Source: Centrapalus pauciflorus
Lineage: Eukaryota; Streptophyta; Magnoliopsida; Asterales; Asteraceae
DNA: 64,000 nucleotides
NCBI GenBank assembly: GCA_020465985.1
Contig: JAANYP010002079.1
Coordinates: forward strand, 197,440-261,439
Direction of reading: 5' to 3'
A program made the position numbers and the translations under genes. Numbering within the stretch: the stretch's first letter is position 1; the number at the start of each line of letters is the position of its first letter. The notes below the pieces were generated by a model. The model made no database searches. It was not told the origin of the DNA and was given only the letters and a program-made list of their open reading frames with translations. This document shows positions 45,705 through 56,488 of this stretch, piece after piece.

Positions 45705-45984
45705 GTTTCAAGAGTTTTGAGTCGTTATTTTATCGTACTTTGAAGCAACTCAACAGCAGCCCCGATTTCACTTGATGGGGCTTGTTCACTGTGATAAAGA
45801 GAGATTAACGGGGTGCGGGTATAAACGAACGGGAAGAAATCAAAGCGGGTGGTTTTGATTTGGTTCGTTTCGCGGGTGACGGAAGACGGTAAAAGGCGGG
45901 TCTGACCTTGTTTTCCTAATCGGTGGAAAAGTACTCTCGGAACAAGCTTGATCAAAGTAAGTTGGGGCTGTCAAAAAAAATTGA

Positions 45985-46845
45985 ATGACGATGGTACCGA
46001 TGAAAGAAGGAGGTTCGATGTCGTTTCAAGTTCCGGCCTTGACCCCGACGAATTATCCGGTGTGGGCTGTCAAGGTCAAGACGATTATGGACGCGTATGG
46101 CTTATGGGAGACGGTCGAACCTAGGGCGCTAGGTGAAGGATCAGATCCAAGGAAATCGAAGCAAGCTCTTGCCTTCTTGTTTCAAGCAATTCCCGAAGAA
46201 ATGGTGTTGCAAATGTCGAGTTACACCGACCCAAAACAAGTGTGGGACGGCCTGAAGACGCGGTTTTTGGGAGTGGATCGGGTGAGATCGGCTCGACTTG
46301 CAACTTTAAAGAGGGAACTTGAAGGTTTGCGTATGAAGGATGTCGAGACCGTTGATGACTTCACAACAAAGTTGACTGGTTTGGCATCAAAGGCTAGAAG
46401 TCTTGGATACAAGATCGAACAAGCGGACTTGGTAAAAAGGTTACTTGATTCGATGCCAAAATCTTTTCTTCAAATTGTCGCCTCTATTGAACAATGCTTT
46501 GAGTTGGATTCGATGCTATTTGACGAAGCCGTTGGTAGGTTGAAAGCATACGAAGAGCGTATAAAAGGCACCGAGAAGATGGAAGACACTCAAGGTGGGT
46601 TGTTGTTAGCAAGTGAAGAAAAGTGTAAACATTGTAGCAACGGAGGTTCAAGTCGGGGTGACTTCGGACGGGGCCGGGGAAGAGGCCGGGGGTCCGGGAA
46701 AAGTCGGGACGGAAATGAACGTGTCCGGGAGAAAAGTTACATTACATGCTACAATTGTCGTGAACTTGGTCACTATAGCAACGAGTGTCAGAAACAGAGA
46801 AATCAAGAGGCGAATTTTATTGAAGAGGAGCCGGCATTATTGTAA
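45985..46845 (+). CDS. Gag polyprotein of a copia-type element (UBN2-type, CCHC)
   Basis: A 286-codon open frame. The N-terminus MTMVPMKEGGSMSFQVPALT leads to the copia Gag signature LTPTNYPVWAVKVKTIMDAY. An alpha-helical capsid region follows (AFLFQAIPEEMVLQMSSYTD, VWDGLKTRFLGVDRVRSARL, VDDFTTKLTGLASKARSLGY, LLDSMPKSFLQIVASIEQCF). A Gly/Arg-rich stretch (residues about 220-245) and one zinc knuckle CYNCRELGHYSNEC (residues about 253-266) end it. Gag packages the RNA. The frame is open from start to stop, unlike every other retroelement Gag here. The start is chosen as the first ATG; an in-frame Met at residue 3 is also possible. It may be supplied in trans for an unseen autonomous partner. 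Confidence 0.92.
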   Translation: MTMVPMKEGGSMSFQVPALTPTNYPVWAVKVKTIMDAYGLWETVEPRALGEGSDPRKSKQALAFLFQAIPEEMVLQMSSYTDPKQVWDGLKTRFLGVDRVRSARLATLKRELEGLRMKDVETVDDFTTKLTGLASKARSLGYKIEQADLVKRLLDSMPKSFLQIVASIEQCFELDSMLFDEAVGRLKAYEERIKGTEKMEDTQGGLLLASEEKCKHCSNGGSSRGDFGRGRGRGRGSGKSRDGNERVREKSYITCYNCRELGHYSNECQKQRNQEANFIEEEPALL

Positions 46846-46865
46846 ATGGGCCGGGAAATAACCAA

Positions 46866-46878
46866 TTAGGAGGGTGAA
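46866..46878 (+). other. Polypurine tract of the gag-only copia element
   Basis: TTAGGAGGGTGAA directly before the 3' LTR (TGTTGG at 46879). Confidence 0.85.
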
Positions 46879-47261
46879 TGTTGGATTTTAATTGGTTATT
46901 GTGGCTACTTGGAGATGCATGGCTCGTGGTTTTATTTTATTTGCATGTTTTATTAGTTGGTTTTAGTTAATAATTTAATCTTTGACTTGGTATTGGTTTT
47001 GACCGAGACTCATGGATGCATACATTTGAAAAGGTTGTGAGTGGGTACCGGTTCCATAGGTAGAGTATGGGTCCTATTTTCTTGTTCCACGTTTCTACTC
47101 AACATGGCTATATATAGCTTTATTAGAATTGAAGAAATGTAAGCTTTTTCTTTTTTTCTGCCACATCGTTTACATCAATTGTTATTATTTTACTTTGTTT
47201 CCTGTATAATATACATACATACGTGAGTGTAGTGTGAGTTTTATAAAGATTTTTTCCTACA
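46879..47261 (+). repeat. 3' LTR of the gag-only copia element
   Basis: 383 bp, about 99% identical by eye to 45307-45686. Confidence 0.93.
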
Positions 47262-47581
47262 AAACCTTGGTCATTGCATTTGCCTATGCACTTAATATGA
47301 AAAAGTCCCTGTGGTTTGGTGCTTTTTGCTCTTTTCGTTCCTCAAACTTTTTTTTTCACCAATAGTCCCAAAATCCCAAACATTTAACACAAATGGTCCC
47401 TGCCGTTAAATGGAACCGTTAGCCCAGTTAAGTCACAGGGGCATTTTCCTCATTCTTCATCTCAGGGACCATTTAGGTAATTTTTTTAATAGTTTATCAT
47501 TTTTTTAACTTTTATTTTCTATCTAATTATCTTTTCTTTTTCTTTTATGCTATTATTATTATTATTATTATTAAATGCATA

Positions 47582-47970
47582 TCAAAACCCAGAATTCATA
47601 AATGTGTGGAGGTTTTGGAGGTCGGAGATTGTCTCCGGGATGGTTCCCGTAAGGCGGTTGTTTGTAAGTGATAAAACACGAAGTTTTTTTAAACGGCTAC
47701 ATAGGTCCGACGGGATGAATCCAGTGACGATTCCAGAGTAAAGAATAAGCTGAAACTCGGCAGATCGCAGGTGCAGAAATTGTGCCAGCGAGTCTAGGAG
47801 AGTCTGAGAGTCCGGTACCGAGAAAAAGTGAGGTGACACGCAACTGACGTTTGATTACAGAGCAAGTAACGTCGGCGAAGGAAGAACAAGCATTTTCCGG
47901 CGAGGAGAAGTTCCAGTAGTGGTTGTCGTTCGTCGGCGTTGAGCGGTGGCATACGTCAGTGGATGTTTGT
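47582..47970 (-). pseudogene. LRR receptor-like protein fragment
   Basis: Minus strand. Upstream part (about 47960-47780): NHYWNFSSPENACSSFADVT then CSVIKRQLRVTSLFLG, like the cysteine-paired N-terminal cap of LRR receptors. After a frameshift (about 47780), SGIVTGFIPSDLCSRLKKLR then VLSLTNNRLTGTIPETISDL: two LRR repeats with the plant LxxLxLxxNxLxGxIP pattern. The piece stops after LQNLH, so about two repeats remain of a normally long ectodomain. Such proteins sense signals at the plasma membrane; this fragment cannot. Confidence 0.75.
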
Positions 47971-48018
47971 CGTGGATCTTCCCACACTTTCCACCACAAT
48001 AAACAACACCGTTGGTGA

Positions 48019-48090
48019 ATGTTTGTCGTGGAAACAGCGATCGACATAGCGAAAGCCCTAGCGTACCTACACCACGATTGCAGGTCAAAA
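48019..48090 (+). pseudogene. Receptor-like kinase fragment (subdomain VIa)
   Basis: Plus strand. FVVETAIDIAKALAYLHHDC is the helix before the catalytic loop of plant receptor-like kinases (usual form IA.D.A.AL.YLHHDC). The HRD catalytic loop that should follow is absent; the reading frame runs on into unrelated E/R-rich sequence to 48363. It is adjacent to, but on the opposite strand from, the LRR fragment, so the two pieces of one gene were rearranged or captured separately. Confidence 0.6.
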
Positions 48091-49422
48091 GTCCAGGCAG
48101 AGGCCGAGCATGGTGGATGTGGTGAAGTGGTTAGAAGGCAGGAAGAGGAGGTGGAGCGGCCGCCAGAAACTACGATGATGGTGGTGGAGTTGTTGTCAAT
48201 TGGGAAGATGAAAATGGAGAAAAAGGGGTTAGGGCAGAACCATAAAGAGCAGAGAGAGAAAACTCATTCGTCACTGTCCAATGCTTTCTTAAAGTTAGCC
48301 TTCAACATCATCAAATCAAATCTTTTTTCTTCAGCTAATTGCACTAGCTACTCACACTACTAGAGAAAGCATAATAAAGTCAGGTTAAAGTTAGAATATA
48401 TTACCTAGCTTTAAAGGGGGTGGCTTTATTATAAACCAAATAAAGTCTGGTTAACCGGGTCTGATAACTAATAAAGCCCGATTTGTTATTAGATAACCGG
48501 GTCCGACTAGCAATAAAACTAAGAAAAAAACTTACATAAATCCCGGTTTATTACTAAATAACCTAGTCCAAAACGAATATTTTTTTAAATAATTTTGTTT
48601 TTAATCTATTTCCAGCATAAAGATTGATTAAATAGTAACCTGTGTTTCCTAACACCCGTAGAAAATACAAGATTATAGAAATCAATCGTAAACTATTTCA
48701 ATGTGCATAACATTCCAATTTTACAAATTCTACTTCAAAAACATGTTTCAATGTACATAACATTCCAATCTTCCAAAAACTAAGTCTAAAAAATGTTTAA
48801 ACAACCTTCATTCACGCTTTAACTCCACAATTCTTCGTTGTCCATCGCACACCATTTCATTTCTTACATTTCTTACCTATAAAACATAAACACATTGAAC
48901 TTTAATCATCACTAACAAAAAACAATTTACTATCTAAATTAAGTTGTGAGTGGGATCGAGTGGGCTGCTATATATATTATGGTGAGTCTCGAAACATTTG
49001 ATTTATATACACTCACACCACTTAGATTTTATCAATGAAGAGGGTCTGGGCTAGTATATATATTCATTCACATAAAAGATTGGGATGTTTCTTTTTCATG
49101 CAAACCAAACACAAACACACACCAACATCACAACACACATCTGCACATTTTCAATCTGTTTTTTCTTTTTTTTTTTCAGCTGCCAAATAAGTAAATAAAT
49201 GGATTATTCATGCTATCTTGCTATCTTTGAAGTATAAATACACACAAATGCATACAAATCATGGTTTGGCCTTCCTGGCCTCTCATTTTCGATCCAAAAC
49301 AGAAATAAAACTACATGCACAACACCCTTTCATGAATCTCAGAACTTTACTTTAATTTTTGGAATTAAAGCTTTAAATTGATATGATAATCAACTAAACA
49401 CATAAACAAAACATGCATGAGT

Positions 49423-50484
49423 TTATTTCCTGATTTTATAAATGAAAAAGGACACACATATTTCCAAGGTGCTAAGACGACTACTCATGTTTCCGAACGG
49501 ATTAATTCCATCCAAACTAATTCCCAGCCGAATATTTCTCAATTCTTCACCAAATTCTGGAAAATCCGTATCAATATTTCTCCATTGAGGAGATTCAACC
49601 ACGTGTCTTATTTTCCCATCATTTTTACGTTCTTCTAATGCCAATGTATCAATCTTGCATCTTTGACATTTGCAAATAGTCGCTAATCTTGGCACGATGG
49701 GCAAGTACCACAATACTTTAGCATGTGGCCCATTTTTCGTCACGTCATTATTTTTTTCTTTTATATGTTGCTTCTGCTTATACCTAGATGCACCACATAT
49801 AACACATTCATCTAGGTTTTCGTATTCATTTCTTTACAATATACAATCATTCAGACACGCATGGATTCTTTCAGTTTCTAATCCTATTGGACACATCATT
49901 TTCTTTGCTTGATATAATAAAACAAGCAATTCAATATCCTCCGGAAGCATTTCATGCAAAATCTCTAATAAATTTGTGAAGCTTTTGTCACTCCAAACCA
50001 TTGTTGTCTTTTAAATTAAACAATTTCAAAACCGCAGAAAGTTTGGTGAATTTTGTACAACCGGTATACAACGGTTTTTCAGAGTCGTCAAATAAATCTT
50101 GAAATTTATCATGAAACTTTTCACCAACATCACCTTCCAAATCATGTAACATGTCGTCTATATTATCACAGTCATCGTTGTTAATCAAAACAACATTACC
50201 ACCATCACTAAATTCCGACCCAACGCGGGTAGTTGTAGATAACAATTTACCATGTCGTGACCAACAAGTATATCTTTCCATGAATCCATTGAGTATTAAA
50301 TGACTTTTAGTGTCACCAGAATCTTCAAACATATGAAAATTGTTTCACGTTTTACAAGGACACCAAATTTTACGTTTTCCTATATTGACCCGACCATCCT
50401 CGGCAACTTTTATAAAACAGACAAATGTCTCAAAAATTCGACCGAAGCACGGTTTATCTCGTACATCCATATTCTACGATCCAT
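49423..50484 (-). pseudogene. CACTA TNP2 transposase, N-terminal portion
   Basis: From the ATG at 50484 (MDRRIWMYEINRAS), after a frame break: KIWCPCKT and SHLILNGFMERYTCWSRHGK. Then an acidic segment, LHEMLPEDIELLVLLYQAKK, IGLETERIHACLNDCILY with a stop, a CxxC piece (CVICGASRYK), and the 49743-49423 frame with KVLWYLPIVPRLATICKC, WRNIDTDFPEFGEELRNIRL and GISLDGINPFGNMS. This is TNP2 from its start to the usual NPFG motif; the remaining catalytic part is deleted. At least three breaks are seen. Confidence 0.82.
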
Positions 50485-50850
50485 CTGAAATTTGAGAAAT
50501 GAATATACTTAATATAATGCATGAATGGATGATATCAAATGTATGAATATGATTGTTGGTGGTCAATCCTAACCCACTTTTTGAATACCTTGACTCATAT
50601 ATGAATACATATTAACAGATTGAGTCTTTAAGAAAAAATCGGCAACATTTTCCTTTAACTCCCCAAGTATGCGCATAAAACGCAAACCCGTAGGAGAAAA
50701 GGGAAATCTACACCAATTTTTTCTTAAATACTCAATGTGTTAATATGTATTCATATCCTAAATGAGACGAAGTATTCAAAAAGCAGTCCCAAAACGGGGA
50801 CAATCCAAAATTAATCTCTACTAGATTAATATTGGACGGACATATTTTAC

Positions 50851-50854
<4 letters not shown>

Positions 50855-50885
<31 letters not shown>
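50855..50885. repeat. (TA)n microsatellite in CACTA #1
   Basis: About 30 bases of TA; a shorter one is at 50985-51003. Confidence 0.95.
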
Positions 50886-50889
<4 letters not shown>

Positions 50890-51703
50890 CGATAAATAAA
50901 AGTTAAACTACCTTAACAACTTTGACGTAGTGGATTGATTCTACAATCAATATACACGATCTAACGATTTCATTAAAAACCTACAATATATATATATATA
51001 TATCAAATGCTTATGAAATAAATTACCTTTGTCGAAAAAACAAGTTTTCTAAATTTTGTAGAAGATTTAATGAAAGATAAGGGTGTTTATGAAGAGGTTG
51101 TTGAAGTTGTATTAATGGAGAAAGAAATTTTAATAAAATGAAAATGTAATGGTTTGAGAAGAAGAAGCCGTTTGATTTAATTCTAATCTCGACAAATATA
51201 ACTCAGTTTCTTGTAAAGCAACCGGGGTATATTAGATAGGTAGATATACGTCTAAATCAGTAATTAATGAAGTGCTAATAAAGCCCGGTTTTTTAAATAA
51301 AATCCTTCTCCCAGGTTTTAATATCATCATACCACCTACGGCTACATTTGGTGCGCTGCTCGAAAATATTATAATTAAATGCACAAATAAAACCCGGTTA
51401 ATTGTAAATAATCGGGCTATATTAGTAGTCAACGCACAACCTTTGAGGAACATTAATTACATGTCAGACTAAATATAACCAGGTTTTTTACTAAGAAACT
51501 GGGCTTTATTATATGCACAGGGGTTGGGACCCGGTTGGTAGATAAGAAACCGGGCTCTATTACTTTGAAAAAAATGCGGGTTTTAATATAGCCTGGTTTT
51601 TAAAAAGATTTTTTAAAAACCTAGCTATATTTTGGGGGTTCTTTTATCGGTTTTGTTGTAGTGTGATGGATCAAGTGAATTAAAGCATAAACTTGAAGTT
51701 ACA

Positions 51704-52983
51704 AACACTACAAGAAAATAGGGTTTTAGCGGCGACACAAGTCGCTGCTAATGCCTGTAATTGTCGCTGCTAATTCCTTTAGCGGCGACATGTCGCTGCT
51801 AAAAAGTCGCTGCTATTGCTTTAACACTAAAAGTCCAGTGTCGCTGCTACTAGTGTCGCTGCTAAAGCCTGTCGCTGCTATTGCTCGATGTCGCTGCTAA
51901 TAGTGTCGTTGCTAATACATATATTTTTTTTAAAATAATAGACACCAAATATACACAATACATGTACATTGCTTTCTTTTTACCTAAAAAAATACATATA
52001 TAAATTTTTACTTATAATTTTAGTAAATCTACATTATTTTACCATAAACATATACAAAATACACATAAACACACACACTAATATACAAAATACATATAAA
52101 TACACACACTAATACACAAAATACATATAAATACACACACAATAATATACTAAATACATAGAAAAGTTTTATAAATACTTAAAAAACACAATGATTCTAA
52201 AAATATTTTAACAAATACTTTAAAAACCCTAATTTTGATAAATCTAAAACTTTTACCCAAAAATTATTTAAACAAACCTACAAATAAGTTTTACAAATCC
52301 ATAAAAATAAAAACCAAATTTTGATCAATCTAAAACTTTTATCCAAAAACAAATACACGTAAATACATACATTAATATAATAAATACACAAAAGACAAAC
52401 AAATACACATTTTAACACTCAAAATACATAAATATACAAACACTAACACTAACACACAAAATACATACAAATTAAAAAACACACACTAACACTCAAAATA
52501 CATACAAATACACACACTAACTTAATACATTACAAAATACGTACCTTGCACAGAGAGAGAGGCGGCGGCGAGAGAGAGTGCCGGCGGCGAGAGACAGCAC
52601 CGGCGGCGAGAGACAGCACCGGCGGCGAGAGAGCGAGAGAGATGAGATCTGAGACACCAAACACATCAATACCCACACATTACATATATTTATCCAAAAA
52701 ATACACAAAACACAAAGAAAAGCTTAAAAAATCCTTACCTGGAGGCTGGAAAATCGCTTGGAGAAGAAGAAGGAAGAAGTAGGTGAAAAGTGAAGAAAAG
52801 AGGGTGGAAAGGGGTGAAAAGAGGCGGCACAATGGGCGCGTTTTTTTTAGGGTATTAGCGGTGACGCTTTGTCGCTGCTAAAGCCTTTAGCGGCGACATC
52901 GGCTCCGCTTTTTTGGTTGTCGCTGCTAATGCCCCTGTCGCTGCTAAAGGGTGTCGCCGCTAAAGGGTATAATTCTTGTAGTG
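51704..52983. mobile_element. Non-autonomous CACTA element #3 with GTCGCTGCTAA subterminal repeats
   Basis: CACTACAAGAAAATAGGG...ATTCTTGTAGTG ends, flanked by AAA (51701-51703, 52984-52986), the 3-bp CACTA duplication. The related sequence at 59895-59920 lacks the element and has one AAA, which confirms the insertion. Subterminal GTCGCTGCTAA/TTAGCGGCGAC units occur about ten times on the left (51730-51920) and several on the right (52855-52970), in opposite orientation. The 1.28-kb interior is AT-rich, with imperfect repeats of AATACACACACTAAT and a GGCGGCGAGAGA cluster at 52560-52640. No transposase. Confidence 0.92.
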
Positions 52984-52986
52984 AAA

Positions 52987-53516
52987 TCAAAACAATATGA
53001 TCGGATCAGTGAGAAACCTGGGAGAAGGATAGCGAGATATTAAACATTCGTATCAGAGCAGGAATCGGCAGAAAGAGATGGGTCGGATACTGGAATCTGC
53101 CCAAAAGTCCTGACTTTTTCGAGTCGATCCGGCCAACTCCTCGAACTGCTGGGTGCGACATATTCATGGACTGGCAAAGTGAACTCTCAATTTGATCAGG
53201 AGAGCCTAGAGAGCTCTCTAGGTTCATGGATTAAGCAGAAGTTACAAAAAAAATTCAAATGAAGAAGATGGAGAATTTACAGAATTAAAAGCAAAAGGAA
53301 TGTTGGAATGATGAATTAGAAAAGAATAGAAAGAGATCACGATGCTATGCTTGTAAAGGAAGTGCACATTTTGCCTGGAAAGAAAGAACAGCAACAACAA
53401 AGGCCTGAAAAGAACAAATCACAGAATGGGTGCCAGATGCACTTGAAGAATTGAAACCTTATAAGCAAATTTATCATGAAAGGAGAAATGGTTGTGTCTG
53501 CAAATGACACCGATTA
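52987..53516. pseudogene. Degenerate retroelement-like remnant around CACTA #3
   Basis: 51664-51703 and 52987-53037 together form a sequence repeated at 59872-59960 (AAGCATAAACTTGAAGTTAC, ATGATCGGATCAGTGA). Further on (53336-53400) a frame reads RSRCYACKGSAHFAWK, like a decayed CCHC zinc knuckle of a Gag. Identity is uncertain. Confidence 0.35.
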
Positions 53517-53783
53517 GTTATATAGATTGAGGTTCAATGGGGCACTTGATTCATTGGGAACCATTGAGAACCAAAAATGCATAAAGGGCAATTTAGGAAT
53601 GATAAATATATTTATTATTAATTCATAATTAATTAGAATTTAAAAGATTTTTTTAATTACCTCCATAATTAGGAGTAATTAATGTAGGAAATAAAACCCC
53701 TAAATTAACAATAACCCCATTAAATCTCCCACTTTCACTCAACCTCTTTCTTTCTTTCTCTCTCTCTCTCTATCACACAAACA

Positions 53784-53820
<37 letters not shown>

Positions 53821-53929
53821 CGGCCGCCCCCTCTCTTCCTCTCCCATGGTCGGCGACCACCCCGCCGCCCTCTCTCTCCCTCTCACATGGCCGGCGACCA
53901 CCCCCTTTCTCTTAGTCGGCGAACAAAAG

Positions 53930-54440
53930 GTGATGCAGATGAAGCCGAGGACAAACAAGATGATGCAAACGATGTAGATGAACATGCAAACGATGAAGAT
54001 GCAAAAGATGAAGATGAAGGTGCATCGTGTTTAAACATGAATCCGATTAAAGATGAAGATGAAGACATCGTGTTTGAAGATGAATCCCATTAAATATGAA
54101 GAAGAATATGCAAAAGATGAAGATGCATCATGTTTATGATTATGAAGATGAATCGTGTTTTTAGATGAATTTCGATGAAGATGCATCATGATGAATTTCG
54201 ATGAAGATGAATCGTGTTTTTAGATGAAGATGCATCGTGTTTATGAAGATGAATCGTGTTTTAACATGAATTTTGATGAAGATGCATCATAATTTTTCAT
54301 GAATCCGATGAAGATGCATCATGTTTAAAGATGAATCCGATGAATTTGCATCACTATTTTGATGATGCATGATGGTGGGATGAAGAAGATGATTAATATG
54401 GCTGAAGATGAGGATGAAATAAACCGAGATGCATCACGAA
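53930..54440 (+). repeat. GATGAAGATGCATCGTGTTT minisatellite, degenerate
   Basis: About fifteen imperfect units of GATGAAGATGCATC(G/A)TGTTT and AAGATGAATC(C/G) over 500 bases. The start overlaps an acidic frame (53887-54093: KGDADEAEDKQDDANDVDEH) that I do not regard as a proven gene. The related copy near 16860-16900 retains two units. Confidence 0.75.
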
Positions 54441-54605
54441 TTGAAAGATTAACATTAGATGCATCCACATCAAATCATCTTTTTTGAATTTGTTTAGATT
54501 TTGCAATTTTGAAAGTGTATCATTTAATTTAATTTAGCATTTATTGTTTGGTTATTTGATTGAATATTCAATTAATGTAAACTTAAATTTTATTTGATTA
54601 GATAT

Positions 54606-54917
54606 TGTAGGAGATAACGCACAACCATGGAGATAAGAATGATCTTCATGTACAACCAATTCATGCACCAAAGTACATACATGAATGCATAAATGAACAC
54701 ACATACAAGAACCAAGAATACCAAATGTATCACAGGAATCTTTCATATTTTATTGAACACCAATGTCATTAAAATTGGTCATACAATCACCACCACCCAA
54801 AGATGATGGTGCTGCACCACCAGCCTCACAGCTCGTGGTTGCCACCTCTCTGATCACAGCCTCTCTTCTCTCCCTCTCTGTATCTATCTGATGTCCTTCT
54901 TATGATCTGTTCTTGTG

Positions 54918-55005
<88 letters not shown>

Positions 55006-55091
55006 CTAACGTAACAGATATGCAACTAATCCCTCTTAGTTACATAAAGCCCCCTCTAAAGTTTTACTACAATACACTAACACACCTCACA
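54606..55091 (-). repeat. 3' LTR of the coding-free element
   Basis: 486 bp with (TA)n at 54921-55003. Confidence 0.93.
54921..55003. repeat. (TA)n microsatellite in an LTR
   Basis: 83 bases; the partner LTR has 72 (59318-59389). Confidence 0.97.
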
Positions 55092-55104
55092 ATCTCCACC
55101 TTTA
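55092..55104 (-). other. Polypurine tract of the coding-free element
   Basis: The minus strand reads TAAAGGTGGAGAT up to the LTR start. Confidence 0.75.
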
Positions 55105-56488
55105 GTGAATTGTATTGCACTAAACTTTTGGCTTTGAATCTGCTCCGATGTTCTCTTCTCGGCTTTTATCGGTTCACTTCCTGCTTCACTTCTTGAATCC
55201 TGAATCTGACCATGACATTCACAACAGCTTCTTCTTCTTCTTTGATATCACCTCTGCAGAAAACTACCTCGTCTGCCTCCAAAATTGACATCCACACCTG
55301 AAGCTTTATACAGCAGCTACACAGCATCATCACTTGCACTATTACTTTTAGACCCCATCAAACTAACGAAATCAACTTGGAACCACATCAATGCTGCTAC
55401 TATCCTCTACATATCCAAGTGTTTCCTTTGATCTTCCCTTTTGACACTCTCTGGTTACTTCCCGTCTGCTCCCCATCAACGCTTCACTCATTGGCATCCT
55501 GTAGCTTCTTCACCAGTTCACACTTTGTCAAATGATCAACTCTACACTTCCTTATGCTTCTCACTTCACAGATATTGAATTCCATCAGGTTCTCCTTTTA
55601 CTGCATTAGCTTTTTTGTCTTTAACCCAAGTGCCCACGGCTGTAGCTTCTTTCTCAACAAACTCAGACATCAAAGCACTTAAACTCCACCATGAACATGA
55701 GCTACCAGATCAGAAACATCAGCAACACCTTCGAGAGACATCCACAGAGGACTTACAACATTGGTACCAATATGACAGATTATATCACAATCTGTCTCAC
55801 TCTTCCAGATTCCATTTGCCTTGCCTTGCCTGACCTTATTCCCATAAATGCATCAGATTGTTAGTCTTCAATCCAGCAACTAACACTCTTAGCACTTCAC
55901 TTGTCAAGCCACTGCAACTGCATACATAAGGTACCACAGATTCAACAATCTGTCACCACAGACCTCATTAAACTTCACCAATCTGTCCTAATATCGACAG
56001 ATTACTACTATGTTTCCCACTGAAACATTCACATCCTTTGGTCGATTTATGGTTATCATTAGCTGGTATCCAATTTTGCATTCAAGGGCCTCAAAGCTCC
56101 ACCTTGATTACCAAGCTAATATCCATGTCAACCAAGCTATTAAGCTTCATACTTTGGACCCAATCTGTCCAAGTGACACATAATCAGACCACACACTTGT
56201 TTGTCCCATGCCCTTTGCATCATGAAGAATTTTCCATAGGACTCAGCTGCTAGATCACCACAATACAGCCCTGTCCACTTCTGCTCTCCTTAACAGTCCA
56301 CTTAAACTTCATGAACCTGCACTCCCACGGGGTGTCACTCCTCAAACTTCTAGTGAGCTATCACAAAACCAACCAATTCCATTTGAATGAGCCCACTTAG
56401 ATCCCTTAGCCGCTGGACCTGATAGCCATGCTCCAATTCAATTTGGTTAACTCATGTTACTACCACAGATCTGTTCTACTTCGGCCCT
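55105..56488. other. Interior of the coding-free element, 3' side: no gene seen
   Basis: C/T-rich on the + strand with many CTGTCC/CACAGATT words. Only short frames without family resemblance on either strand. Confidence 0.55.

Larger units (their letters stand above)
45307..47261 (+). mobile_element. Gag-only Ty1/copia-type LTR retrotransposon (TR-GAG-like), young
   Basis: A compact 1955-bp element: LTRs 45307-45686 and 46879-47261, tRNA-Met-type PBS at 45689, one open gag frame (45985-46845) and a polypurine tract before the 3' LTR. A perfect AAACC duplication (45302-45306, 47262-47266) flanks it. The LTRs differ by about three substitutions and one 3-base indel, so insertion was recent. 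It lacks protease, integrase, RT and RNase H, and must borrow them. Confidence 0.93.
43666..47295 (-). mobile_element. CACTA transposon remnant #2, split by a copia element
   Basis: Minus-strand coding remnants in CACTA gene order: TNP2 transposase (47295-47262 and 45306-44470, separated by the copia insertion) followed by Transposase_24-type sequence (about 44390-43719). No terminal repeats are identified, so the ends are lost or unclear. Confidence 0.78.
47296..48354. other. Unclassified segment carrying receptor-kinase gene pieces
   Basis: Opens with AAAGTCCCTGTGGTTTGGTG and several GGTCCCT/AGGGACC words, a pattern I associate with plant MULE or MITE ends; no matching inverted end was found. 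A (TTA)n run is at 47551-47572. Between 47582 and 48090 lie pieces of a leucine-rich-repeat receptor kinase on opposite strands. This suggests gene capture by a transposon (inference). Confidence 0.45.
48355..51663 (-). mobile_element. CACTA transposon #1 (internally deleted)
   Basis: Left end CACTACTAGAGAAAGC; right end, inverted, CACTACAACAAAACCG. Both subterminal regions carry many copies of (A)ATAAAGCCCGGTT/AACCGGG(T/C)T motifs. A TNP2 remnant lies on the minus strand (50484-49423). The 3-bp flanks (TCA and ATG) do not match, so one end may have been rearranged. It is 3.3 kb, much shorter than autonomous elements. Confidence 0.85.

Noticed and set aside
45725..45955. 76-codon minus-strand frame between PBS and gag of the young copia element
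   Set aside because: It is the untranslated leader of that element; no similarity to a known protein, antisense to the element's transcription.
53887..54093. Acidic 68-codon frame (D/E/A-rich)
   Set aside because: It is the translation of the start of a degenerate GATGAAGATGCATC minisatellite. No conserved domain, so no gene is claimed.
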